This document shows positions 56,595 to 64,000 of a stretch of 64,000 bases of DNA, piece after piece. The stretch comes from Iodobacter arcticus. Lineage in GTDB: Bacteria; Pseudomonadota; Gammaproteobacteria; Burkholderiales; Chitinibacteraceae. The notes under the pieces are model-generated. The model did not search any database. It was not told the origin of the DNA and saw only the letters and a program-made list of their open reading frames with translations. Each line of letters begins with the position of its first letter. Position 1 is the first letter of the stretch. Location: NCBI RefSeq assembly GCF_042664895.1, contig NZ_JBHTBQ010000011.1, positions 124,001-188,000 on the forward strand. Direction: 5' to 3'. Both the position numbers and the translations under genes were made by a program.

Positions 56595-57698
56595 TTAAGC
56601 TTTTAGACCCTTCACGTAAGCCGAGAATTCTTCTCCTACTTCGCCATGCTTCATGCCATAAGCCATTGTCGCTTTTAAATAGCCTAGCTTAGAGCCACAA
56701 TCGTAGCGGGTGCCGATGATTTTATGCGCGAGGATATGTTGTTCTTGCATCAGAGCAAAGATGCCATCGGTAAGCTGGATTTCACCGCCCTTACCGGGCT
56801 GCACATGCTGCAAGTGATGAAAAATACGCGGCGTTAAGATATAACGGCCAACAACAGCTAGATTGGATGGCGCTTCTTCTGGTTTTGGTTTTTCGACGAT
56901 ATTGGTGATTTTCAAGCGCCCATTGCCATCTTGAATTTCTACAATGCCGTAAGAGCCGGTGTCTTGTTGCGGCACTTGTTCAACCCCCAAGATAGAGCAA
57001 TGGGTGTCGCTGAATACATCAACCATGCGTTTCATTTCGCTAGTTGAGCCACCATCGATCAAATCGTCCGCCAGAATCACCGCAAATGGCTCATCGCCGA
57101 CTACAGGTTTAGCGCAGAGCACGGCGTGGCCTAAGCCCAGCGCCTCTGGTTGGCGGATATAAATGCAGCTAACTGATTTTGGAATAATGCCACGCAGAAT
57201 TTCCAGCAGCGCTTGCTTGTTTTTGGCTTCCAGCTCAACTTCTAATTCATACGCTTTATCAAAGTGATCTTCAATGCTGCGTTTATTACGGCCGGTAATA
57301 AAGATCATTTCGGTAATGCCTGCCGCCAGCGCTTCCTCCACCGCATACTGAATCAGCGGTTTATCCACAACGGGCATCATTTCTTTTGGGCTAGCCTTGG
57401 TAGCGGGCAGAAAACGTGTGCCCATGCCTGCGACAGGGAATACAGCCTTGCGTACTTTTTGCATTTGGGAATCCTGATATGAAGTAGAGAGTAAACCTAA
57501 TCTAAGGGCGGCACCCAATACCTGATCCGCCTGGCGCTGAAGCAGCGTGCCTGGCCACTGGGAAACAGCAGAGCGCCCAAGCCCTAGCGCATCGGCCAAG
57601 CGGGTTTGGGTACCAAACAATTTGATTGCTTCAGACTTTTGCATGACGTAATGTTTATCCAAATAAACACCACCGTCAAGGTATAAAGTTGGATTCAT
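56595..57698 (-). CDS. galU: UTP--glucose-1-phosphate uridylyltransferase with N-terminal Cro-like HTH
   Basis: Residues ~79-367 are GalU, which makes UDP-glucose from glucose-1-phosphate and UTP (VFPVAGMGTRFLPATKASPK at the start, then MMPVVDKPL). In the same uninterrupted frame, residues 19-70 form a Cro/YdaS-like helix-turn-helix (QKSEAIKLFGTQTRLADALG, then RSAVSQW). The usual GalU start would be the ATG at 57464, which has AGGA nine bases upstream; the HTH could begin at 57644 or 57698, and neither has a good ribosome site. Two explanations fit: a fused regulator-enzyme, or two proteins read from one frame with an internal start. The first would be unusual. Two matching palindromes lie over the likely promoters. 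Confidence 0.88.
   Translation of the reverse strand: MNPTLYLDGGVYLDKHYVMQKSEAIKLFGTQTRLADALGLGRSAVSQWPGTLLQRQADQVLGAALRLGLLSTSYQDSQMQKVRKAVFPVAGMGTRFLPATKASPKEMMPVVDKPLIQYAVEEALAAGITEMIFITGRNKRSIEDHFDKAYELEVELEAKNKQALLEILRGIIPKSVSCIYIRQPEALGLGHAVLCAKPVVGDEPFAVILADDLIDGGSTSEMKRMVDVFSDTHCSILGVEQVPQQDTGSYGIVEIQDGNGRLKITNIVEKPKPEEAPSNLAVVGRYILTPRIFHHLQHVQPGKGGEIQLTDGIFALMQEQHILAHKIIGTRYDCGSKLGYLKATMAYGMKHGEVGEEFSAYVKGLKA
57652..57669. promoter_or_regulatory. Operator-like palindrome O1, TGTTTA-N6-TAAACA
   Basis: A perfect six-base arm palindrome, eight bases upstream of the ATG of the HTH segment. It overlaps the spacer and -10 of a possible promoter on the minus strand (TTGACG at 57679-57674, 16 bases, TAAACA at 57657-57652), placing the transcript start almost at the ATG. 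Confidence 0.7.
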
Positions 57699-57701
57699 GA
57701 A

Positions 57702-57719
57702 TGTTTAATAAAATAAACA
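57702..57719. promoter_or_regulatory. Operator-like palindrome O2, TGTTTA-N6-TAAACA
   Basis: Identical arms and spacing to O1, extended to eight-base arms (AATGTTTA / TAAACATT). The O1 and O2 centres are exactly 50 bases apart. A weak TTGGCG lies upstream, so O2 may also cover a second -10. The pair suggests cooperative binding by the encoded HTH protein. Confidence 0.7.
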
Positions 57720-57771
57720 TTGCTACGCCAATCCTTAGCTAAAGCAAAATACTTAGGAAAAGGCGTTTTTT

Positions 57772-57828
57772 GCAGGAGTGGCTTTCTGCAAAGCGCTAGC
57801 CAGGCAATCGTAACTAAAACACTCCTGC
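57772..57828. repeat. Inverted repeat GCAGGAGTG ... CACTCCTGC
   Basis: Nine-base perfect arms at 57772-57780 and 57820-57828 lie between galU's upstream region and the ligA stop. The arm is similar to Pseudomonas-type REP cores (GTAGGAG-GGC). It may terminate or protect the ligA transcript. Only one copy is seen. Confidence 0.5.
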
Positions 57829-57860
57829 GGTAGCGCCCCTTAAGAAAGGTAAAAAGACCC

Positions 57861-60251
57861 TTAGCCCGCCAACATCCTTAGCAATGCCGGCTCATCTAAA
57901 ATAGACACCCCCAAATCCTGCGCCTTAGTCAGCTTGCTACCTGCATCGCTCCCCGCCACCACGTAGTGGGTTTTTTTCGAAACGCTGCCAGATACTTTAC
58001 CTCCTGCGGCTTCGATCAGATCCTTGGCCGCATCGCGCGATAAAGTTGGCAGCGTGCCGGTTAGCACCAGCGTTTTATCTTTAAACACCCCGGCGATCGA
58101 TTCAAGCTGTTCGGGCAACTGGCTTTCTAAATCTGCACACCATTTAGCCAAGCTCTGTAGTGATGCACGCCGCCCCTCTTCATCCAGCCAAGCCAGCAAA
58201 GCCTTGGCCACATCGCTAGGCAAAAAGGTGAGCGAAAGCCAATCGGCCTCAGCCAAGGCAGTTAAGCTGATGACTCGCTCAGCCAATTGACCACTACGCA
58301 CAGTCGATAATTTAGGCACGCCCAGATGGGCGTAAAGCACAGCGGGCTTTATTTTTTCGCGCAGCAAGCCACTTGGAGCATGCTCGTCTTTTGGGGTAAT
58401 ACCCGCAGCCAGCAAGGCATCGAGCGCGAGTTGGTTTTTAGGCTCAGCAAAAAATTCGCTAATCGCCACCGCCACGGTGTCACCAATATCAGGCAGGGAT
58501 CGCAATAGCGGCGCCGGGGCATGGCGAATCAACTCCAAACGTCCCAGCCAATCAGCCAGCGTTTTGGCGGTTGATTCACCCACATGGCGAATTCCCAGTG
58601 CAAATAAGAAACGAGCCAAGAGCGGTGTTTTGCTCGCAGCAATGCCGGTCAGCAAGTTTTCTGCCCATTTGGTTGCAAGGCGGCCCTGCGCAATGCTTTC
58701 CTCACTCACTCCTACGGCCCCATCTGCGGCGGCCTTCATATTCTGAAAATCGGCCAGCGTTAAGGCGTATAAATCAGCCAGTGATTTCACATAGCCTAGA
58801 TCAACCAAGCTCTCCACATAGCGCTCGCCAAGGCCGTCGATATCCATCATGCGGCGGCCTGCAAAGTGACGAATGGCTTCTTTGCGCTGCGCGGAACAGC
58901 TCAAGCCGCCTGAGCAACGCGCAATCGCCTCGCCTTCTTCACGCACCACGTGCGAGCCACAGACCGGGCAGGCTTTGGGTAGTGAAAACGCAGGGTAAAG
59001 CGGCTCTTGTGCGGGCGAGAATAAATCCACACCCGGCATGTCTTTCATGGGGCGGCGCTCCAGCACCACACTCACTACCTCCGGAATCACATCTCCGGCG
59101 CGGCGCACGGCTACGGTATCGCCTACCCGCACATCTTTGCGTCTTGCTTCGTCTTCGTTATGCAGCGTGGCATTGGTTACGGTCACCCCCCCAACAAACA
59201 CCGGCTGCAAGCGCGCCACAGGGGTGATCGCACCAGTGCGCCCCACCTGCACATCAATCGCCTCCACAATGGTTAAGGCTTCTTGAGCGGGGAATTTATG
59301 CGCCACTGCCCAGCGCGGCTCGCGGGTTCTGAAGCCCAGCTCTTTTTGCAGCGCCATGCTGTTGACTTTGTAAACCACGCCGTCGATATCAAAAGGCAAG
59401 CTGTCGCGAATCTCGGCAACATGGGCATGAAATTCGGCCAAGCCCGCTCCACCTTGCAGCACCGCCCGCTCCGCACAAACCGGAAAACCCAAACCTGCCA
59501 GCGCATCCAGCACGGCCGAATGCAAAGCAGGCTGCGGCCAGCCTTCAAGCACACCTAATCCATAGGCAAAGAAAGACAGCGGCCTTGCAGCGGCAATCGC
59601 TGGATCGAGCTGGCGCACTGCACCGGCAGCGGTATTTCTTGGATTTACAAAGGTTTTATCCCCTGCTGCCAATTGGCGCTCGTTCAGGCGATCAAAATCG
59701 TCGCGGCGCATATACACCTCGCCACGCACCTCTAAAAGCTGCGGCAGCACCTCACCGTGCAAACGCAGTGGAATCTGCAAAATGGTACGAATATTTTGTG
59801 TAACATCCTCGCCGGTCGCGCCATCCCCTCGTGTAGCGGCTTGTACCAGCACGCCGTTTTCATAGCGCAGGCTAATGGCCAAGCCATCGAACTTTAGCTC
59901 CGCCGCGTATTCAATCGCAGCGGCACTTAAAGGCAAATCCAGCTCTTTACGCACACTGATATCAAAAGCCAATGCACCCGCTGGCGTAACATCGGTTTCG
60001 GTACGAATCGACAACATGGCAATGGTGTGGGTAACCGGCTCAAACTGCGGCAGCGGCTTGCCGCCCACTCGCAGCGTGGGCGAATCGGGCGTCGCCAATT
60101 CTGGATGCGCCATTTCCAGCCCTTGCAGCTCACGAAACAGGCGATCGTACTCAGCATCAGGCACGGTGGGTGCGTCGAGTACATAGTATTCATGAGCATA
60201 TTGGTGGAGTTGTTTGCGCAGAGATTGCGCCTGTTCTGGCAGAGTTGTCAT
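57861..60251 (-). CDS. ligA: NAD-dependent DNA ligase
   Basis: LigA seals nicks in duplex DNA during replication and repair. The adenylated lysine is Lys120 in AELKFDGLAIS. Zinc-finger cysteines appear in CPVCGS and CSGGLSCSA; the HhH region and C-terminal BRCT domain (~720-796, LVLTGTLPTLSRDAAK) follow. At 796 residues it is longer than the E. coli enzyme (671), owing to inserts, as is usual in Neisseriales (for example around residue 500). It lies in the order zipA-lipoprotein-ligA; zipA and ligA adjacency is common in proteobacteria. Confidence 0.97.
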   Translation of the reverse strand: MTTLPEQAQSLRKQLHQYAHEYYVLDAPTVPDAEYDRLFRELQGLEMAHPELATPDSPTLRVGGKPLPQFEPVTHTIAMLSIRTETDVTPAGALAFDISVRKELDLPLSAAAIEYAAELKFDGLAISLRYENGVLVQAATRGDGATGEDVTQNIRTILQIPLRLHGEVLPQLLEVRGEVYMRRDDFDRLNERQLAAGDKTFVNPRNTAAGAVRQLDPAIAAARPLSFFAYGLGVLEGWPQPALHSAVLDALAGLGFPVCAERAVLQGGAGLAEFHAHVAEIRDSLPFDIDGVVYKVNSMALQKELGFRTREPRWAVAHKFPAQEALTIVEAIDVQVGRTGAITPVARLQPVFVGGVTVTNATLHNEDEARRKDVRVGDTVAVRRAGDVIPEVVSVVLERRPMKDMPGVDLFSPAQEPLYPAFSLPKACPVCGSHVVREEGEAIARCSGGLSCSAQRKEAIRHFAGRRMMDIDGLGERYVESLVDLGYVKSLADLYALTLADFQNMKAAADGAVGVSEESIAQGRLATKWAENLLTGIAASKTPLLARFLFALGIRHVGESTAKTLADWLGRLELIRHAPAPLLRSLPDIGDTVAVAISEFFAEPKNQLALDALLAAGITPKDEHAPSGLLREKIKPAVLYAHLGVPKLSTVRSGQLAERVISLTALAEADWLSLTFLPSDVAKALLAWLDEEGRRASLQSLAKWCADLESQLPEQLESIAGVFKDKTLVLTGTLPTLSRDAAKDLIEAAGGKVSGSVSKKTHYVVAGSDAGSKLTKAQDLGVSILDEPALLRMLAG

Positions 60252-60363
60252 TTTGTGGTCGTAGGCTGATTTTGGAATTAAAACGAGATAAATTTCAGAG
60301 GAAAGATCGCAATATCCTGACTATGCAGATAGCCAATCCCGTCAACTTAAACATCATGTTTTT

Positions 60364-60424
60364 CGTAGGGAGGGTAAAACCCGCGAGCGATGTTGAAAAA
60401 TGCGCGGGTTGCACCCGCCCTACG
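60364..60424. repeat. Intergenic inverted repeat (CGTAG-GCGGGT family), copy 2
   Basis: CGTAGGGAGGGTAAAACCCGC and GCGGGTTGCACCCGCCCTACG flank a short spacer. The end sequences match the copy at 9843-9910. It lies between ligA and the lipoprotein gene. Confidence 0.75.
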
Positions 60425-60542
60425 ATGATTCAATATTGGTCATTGTGCTGCAGCGACATGGCAAATAACTCAGTTAATAAGATTGACTTCTACCACTCCT
60501 GCGGCATTGGGGCCGTCCGTGCCACTCCCAACATACGCCATG

Positions 60543-61106
60543 CTAGCGGGTAAAAATAGAAATCCCCATGCCTTGAAATGGCCCAAGCGGAGTGTTTTCT
60601 TGTTCAAACTGCTCGATACTGGGTGTGCCGCTCCAGAGCTTATAAACCAGCACGCCATCCTGAATGATAAAGATCACGTCAAAATGCCAGCCCGAAATAA
60701 TTGTTTTTCGCTCAAAGTTTAAAAAATCCGCCCAGAAATTACCATAGCGCTTTCTGACCGAGCTTTTTTGCTCAATTTCATAAGCAAAGCACGATGTTTG
60801 TGCCGCGATGCATGCCTGAATTTGCGGCGCTAATAAACGCGGCTCACCTGCCCCGCTCAAAGCTAAGCGGCGCATTAAATCTGCGTAGCTCAGTACCACA
60901 ATATTAGGTGTTTTAAGCGGATCCAGCCCCATTGCGTGCAATTGCTGCAAGCTGGTGGTTTCCAGAGAAATACTTTTAAATGCGTGCTCTGCCGTTTGAT
61001 AATCGGGCCAAGGCGTACGGCTAATTTGCTCGGAATCGGGCAGAAGGGCAGCACAGGAAGTCAGGACTACACTGGCAATCGCACAGCTTACTTGGGCGCG
61101 TTTCAT
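60543..61106 (-). CDS. Hypothetical lipoprotein
   Basis: This 187-residue protein starts with a signal and lipobox (VLTSC, Cys ~18), so it should be a membrane-anchored lipoprotein. The rest has no motif I recognise; it carries two Cys residues (CIAAQTSC) that could form a disulfide and ends with a stretch of beta-like segments. It lies between zipA and ligA on the same strand but with gaps of 151 and 291 bases, so co-transcription is uncertain. Confidence 0.75.
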   Translation of the reverse strand: MKRAQVSCAIASVVLTSCAALLPDSEQISRTPWPDYQTAEHAFKSISLETTSLQQLHAMGLDPLKTPNIVVLSYADLMRRLALSGAGEPRLLAPQIQACIAAQTSCFAYEIEQKSSVRKRYGNFWADFLNFERKTIISGWHFDVIFIIQDGVLVYKLWSGTPSIEQFEQENTPLGPFQGMGISIFTR

Positions 61107-61196
61107 ACACCCTCCTGCAGCGTAACAGCGATATACTCATATCGTCACTTTAGCCGAAAAATGCAGCACAATCTGCCTGTATTCACCCCAAAGTAG

Positions 61197-61223
61197 CAAT
61201 GCCGCTGACGAGCAGCGGCATTG
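61197..61223 (-). terminator. Hairpin terminator after zipA
   Basis: AATGCCGCTG and CAGCGGCATT pair around a short loop, 35 bases past the zipA stop on the minus strand. The downstream tail is GCTACTTT, so the T run is weak. Confidence 0.65.
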
Positions 61224-61257
61224 TTGTAAAACTTATCACCCTGCGCCTCTGCACAAC

Positions 61258-62454
61258 TCAGGCAAATAAGCGTAAAGCCGCTACCGACCCTGGCGCAATG
61301 CCTTTGTCGTCCATTTTGGCGTACAAAACACCTAGCTGCTTACGGATATTATCAAGGCTGGCCTCAGTCAGCGGCTTACTATTATCGTCTACCAGCTCAC
61401 CGGATAAGGCTACAGATAAGTGCTGGGCAAACTCAGCAAAGTAATCGAATACCGAAACACCACCCGCTACCCGGGGCACGTCAAACAGTAGCGTCAGGCC
61501 CGTCGATGTATTACCAAAATGGCTATGGTCATGATTGGATAAAGTAAAGAGAGTCTTACCCGAATCACTACGATAATGGAACGCGCCTTCAGGGCTGCGG
61601 ATCAGGCCGGCATTTTCTGCCAGTAAGCGCACCCGCTCCATGGGGAACGGGCGGCTGGCCGCCATCACATTCAAGCCAATCAGCACATCTACGCCAGCGC
61701 AAAATTCGTCCAGATTAGTAGCCGCCACCAGTTTGGCCGAGCGCTGAGGAAAAGTCACCACCGCTTCATGCTCATCGACAAACTGCTGCACAGACATGCA
61801 AAAAGCATTGAGCTGCTCCGAGCTTAATGCCCCTTGACGATCTGCTAGCTGCAAACCAATTTTCAATTCTTTATAACGTGAGCGCGCACTGGGCACACAG
61901 GCTTCCCAGCGACGATCCTGCGTAAAGCCCATTACCTGCACGCGTTTAGAGCCGCGAAACACGGGCAACTCTGTAGCGGCAATCAGCTCGGTGGCATGGA
62001 TTTCAGCAATAAAATCAAGAGCAGGATCGAGCAAGCTGCTGGCCAGAGCCTCATGATCATCGCCCACAATCGCTGCAGGCTGAGCAGGCACTTCCACTGC
62101 AGTCACTGGCGCGCTGGGTACGGGGGCCGCAAGCGAAGAAGGCACAACAACAGGCTCTACATAAGGCTCACGCACTGGCGGAACTGCAACTTCAGCTTCG
62201 AATTCCGGCTCGGCAAACTGAGGCTCAAAACGATCAGCCACCTGTTCAGCGCGCTCTAAAGAGGGCTCCATACGGCTGGCTTCGCCAGTGCGCACCATGT
62301 TTTTGGGCACATCAAGTAAGGCATCACTTTCATTACGCGCAAACGCTTTGGAAGCTTGCTTACGATAGCGATATTCCTGCCACCAATTGAAGGCGTAAAC
62401 GGTGGCGACAATCACGCCACCCACAATCAGCGATCCTAGTTGCAAATCGGTCAT
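61258..62454 (-). CDS. zipA: Cell division protein ZipA
   Basis: ZipA anchors FtsZ to the inner membrane at the division site. This 398-residue protein has one N-terminal membrane helix (~5-23), a basic stretch (QEYRYRKQASK), a long acidic/Pro-rich linker (~50-140) and the C-terminal ZipA domain (~165-395) that binds the FtsZ tail. The domain is recognisable by GLNVMAASRPFPMERVRLL and LFTLSNHD. It lies upstream of ligA on the same strand. Confidence 0.9.
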   Translation of the reverse strand: MTDLQLGSLIVGGVIVATVYAFNWWQEYRYRKQASKAFARNESDALLDVPKNMVRTGEASRMEPSLERAEQVADRFEPQFAEPEFEAEVAVPPVREPYVEPVVVPSSLAAPVPSAPVTAVEVPAQPAAIVGDDHEALASSLLDPALDFIAEIHATELIAATELPVFRGSKRVQVMGFTQDRRWEACVPSARSRYKELKIGLQLADRQGALSSEQLNAFCMSVQQFVDEHEAVVTFPQRSAKLVAATNLDEFCAGVDVLIGLNVMAASRPFPMERVRLLAENAGLIRSPEGAFHYRSDSGKTLFTLSNHDHSHFGNTSTGLTLLFDVPRVAGGVSVFDYFAEFAQHLSVALSGELVDDNSKPLTEASLDNIRKQLGVLYAKMDDKGIAPGSVAALRLFA

Positions 62455-63060
62455 TCTTTAGGTCTCTTGGCAAGTCGATCTATCATTGCGAATAGCACCC
62501 CAAGCAAAAGCTGATGCAACAAGGGTGAAATATCCGGGCCGATATCGGACCAGTCTATATTCAGTGTTAATTAGATAAGCGGCCTAACCATCTATTCAGC
62601 CACAACAGTTTTTCATCGGCACATGCAAAAATATCCATTACAAATAGCCTTGATGAAAAAATCGTGACCCTATTCGGCCATTTTCTTACTTTATATGAGT
62701 TTATTTGCCAGCCAAGCCACATTGCCCATTGAGACATTTACGCGGCACTAAACTGCATTCATGTAAAAGGATACCAGACTTAAGCAACTCAGTATTCTTA
62801 CTAAGCCTTATATTAGCTCAATTTTACTGTACTTTTTACCTAGAGCCAGCGTGGCTAAACATCACAAGACACCGTTTCTACCCAGGTCATTCATGCTATT
62901 AATCACATTAGTATGCACTCATTAACAGCAAGGCAAAAACCACGCGCCACACCGAACTCTTTTGCCTGGTGATAAAACTCAACGTCTTCAAATACTTACT
63001 CGCAATAAATCAAATAAAAAATAAACTACTTTAGAAAACACTAATACAATTGTCACCATA
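62455..63060. other. Gene-free region between DUF808 gene and zipA
   Basis: About 600 bases with no convincing gene. An open frame at 62705-62902 (plus) has no ribosome site and no family look. A ten-base palindrome CCGATATCGG lies at about 62540-62550. It should contain the zipA promoter. No long repeat was found. Confidence 0.5.
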
Positions 63061-63095
63061 AAAAAACAATCAAGGGCAAATCAATTGCCCTTGAT
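63061..63095 (-). terminator. Rho-independent terminator after DUF808 gene
   Basis: ATCAAGGGCAA and TTGCCCTTGAT pair around a five-base loop, and TGTTTTTTT follows on the minus strand. It lies 37 bases past the stop codon. Confidence 0.92.
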
Positions 63096-63131
63096 ATTTA
63101 AAGCAGTGTCAAACACACCCTAAAACCTAGC

Positions 63132-64000
63132 TTAAGACTTCACTGCTTTCAAAACCGTTGATAAACCCATCCAAGCCGCGAGTAAAGCAGCTCCGGCCAG
63201 TACACCCACCACGGCATCCAGCAAGCTAGGCAAGATCACATGCAATACCGCACCTATGCCACTTAAGCGGCTTGCCGCTTCACTTAAGTGCTCAATCAAT
63301 TCATGCGCAGGGGCAAAGCCATGGGTTAGGATGCCGCCACCCACCATAAACATGGCGACCGTTCCCACTACGGCAAGCGTTTTCATAAGGTAAGGGGCAC
63401 CCAACAAGCAGGCCGTGCCAATTTTATGCTGGATTTTTGTCAGCATATCGCTGCCTTGCTTTTTGCAGAGATAAAGCCCCGCGTCATCCAGCTTCACAAT
63501 CCCCGCCACCAAGCCATAAACGCCCACTGTCATCACAATGGCAATAATAGAAAGCACCGTCAGTTGCGACACAAACGGTGCTGCCGCAACAGTGCCAAGC
63601 GAGATCACGATAATTTCGGCAGAAAGCACAAAATCCGTCCGAATCGCGCCTTTAATTTTATCTTTTTCAAATGCCACCAAATCAATCGCCGGATTATCCA
63701 GAGCATGAGCCAGTGCTTCTTTTCCAGCCTGATCTTCGCCGCTGTGGTGTAAAAATTTATGCGCGAGCTTTTCAAAGCCTTCAAAACAAAGATAAGCGCC
63801 ACCCAGCATCAGCAGCGGCGTAATCAGAATGGGAGCAATGGCACTGATCGCCAAGGCAGCAGGCACCAGAATCAGCTTGTTGATAAACGAGCCTTTTGCC
63901 ACTGCCCACACCACAGGTAGCTCACGCTCGGCACGCACGCCTGAAACTTGCTCGGCATTTAAGGCCAGATCGTCTCCCAAAACGCCTGCGGTTTTTTTTG
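63132..64000 (-). CDS. DUF808 (YedI-like) inner-membrane protein, 5' end cut by window
   Basis: About 289 C-terminal residues are present; the frame is open to the window edge (KKTAGVLGDDLALN at the right end), so the true start lies beyond base 64000. The segments VSGVRAERELPVVWAVAKGS, LMLGGAYLCFEGFEK and ~five membrane helices identify DUF808, the YedI family. Function is unknown. It is preceded, as far as visible, by nothing else on this strand, and it has a strong terminator. Confidence 0.9.
   Translation of the reverse strand, partial: KKTAGVLGDDLALNAEQVSGVRAERELPVVWAVAKGSFINKLILVPAALAISAIAPILITPLLMLGGAYLCFEGFEKLAHKFLHHSGEDQAGKEALAHALDNPAIDLVAFEKDKIKGAIRTDFVLSAEIIVISLGTVAAAPFVSQLTVLSIIAIVMTVGVYGLVAGIVKLDDAGLYLCKKQGSDMLTKIQHKIGTACLLGAPYLMKTLAVVGTVAMFMVGGGILTHGFAPAHELIEHLSEAASRLSGIGAVLHVILPSLLDAVVGVLAGAALLAAWMGLSTVLKAVKS

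Noticed and set aside
57464..57698. A prophage remnant as explanation for the Cro-like segment
   Set aside because: No other phage gene, integrase or attachment site is visible near galU.
58571..59227. Long plus-strand open frame inside ligA
   Set aside because: It is a shadow of a confidently identified gene in a GC-richer region.
62705..62902. 65-codon plus-strand open frame in the zipA upstream gap
   Set aside because: No ribosome site, odd composition and no recognisable family.
1..64000. CRISPR arrays, tRNA or rRNA genes
   Set aside because: No regularly spaced direct repeats or recognisable tRNA/rRNA stretches were seen by eye; a covariance search was not possible.

Overview
The window looks like chromosome from a motile, Gram-negative betaproteobacterium. 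The style of LigA, ZipA, TrpS and the flagellar genes suggests order Neisseriales (an Iodobacter/Chromobacterium-type organism); this placement is inferred from remembered family resemblance, not from a search. Base composition is moderate, with AT-rich gaps and a distinctly AT-rich stretch around 47.2-50.3 kb. I see no rRNA, tRNA, CRISPR array, transposase or phage structural gene. Most genes lie on the minus strand.

Layout. 1-5.7 kb: a cut YdgJ-like oxidoreductase, a FemAB/GNAT-like protein, a repeat-rich gap, then a Fur-box-controlled fagA-like/fumC pair and an MFS transporter. 5.8-13.2 kb: a large hybrid histidine kinase whose HPt domain has lost its histidine, a lipoprotein cytochrome, a Tat-exported PhoD-type phosphatase and a periplasmic binding protein. 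13.3-26.4 kb: a coherent uptake region with a peptide ABC importer (ATPase, two permeases, binding protein), an exported M3 peptidase, two ExbD proteins, ExbB, TonB and a TonB-dependent receptor. 27.2-37.6 kb: housekeeping and small genes (crotonase, WbuC, S4 protein, spermidine-synthase-like protein, GIY-YIG protein, trpS, site-2 protease, YciO, PHP phosphatase, cysM, an NSS transporter, an MFS transporter).

37.6-56.4 kb is the most distinctive part: a filament-assembly and flagellin-glycosylation block. Reading along the minus strand it runs pseB, pseC, pseF, a pseG-pseH fusion, pseI, a methyltransferase and a 1585-residue five-domain glycosyltransferase/methyltransferase, then flagellin, flaG, fliD, fliS, fliT, a DUF2802 protein, fliK and a short FlhB-like protein. 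The pse genes supply every step from UDP-GlcNAc to CMP-pseudaminic acid. No Maf-type transferase is present, so the giant protein is the obvious candidate for moving or extending the sugar on flagellin. Two sigma-28-type promoters are visible, before flagellin and inside the end of flaG.

56.5-64 kb: galU, whose reading frame begins with a Cro-like helix-turn-helix segment and is preceded by two matching TGTTTA-N6-TAAACA palindromes exactly 50 bp apart; then ligA, a lipoprotein, zipA and a cut DUF808 membrane protein. Several intergenic inverted repeats (655-760, 1982-2339, 9843-9910, 36331-36400, 60364-60424) appear to belong to dispersed families.
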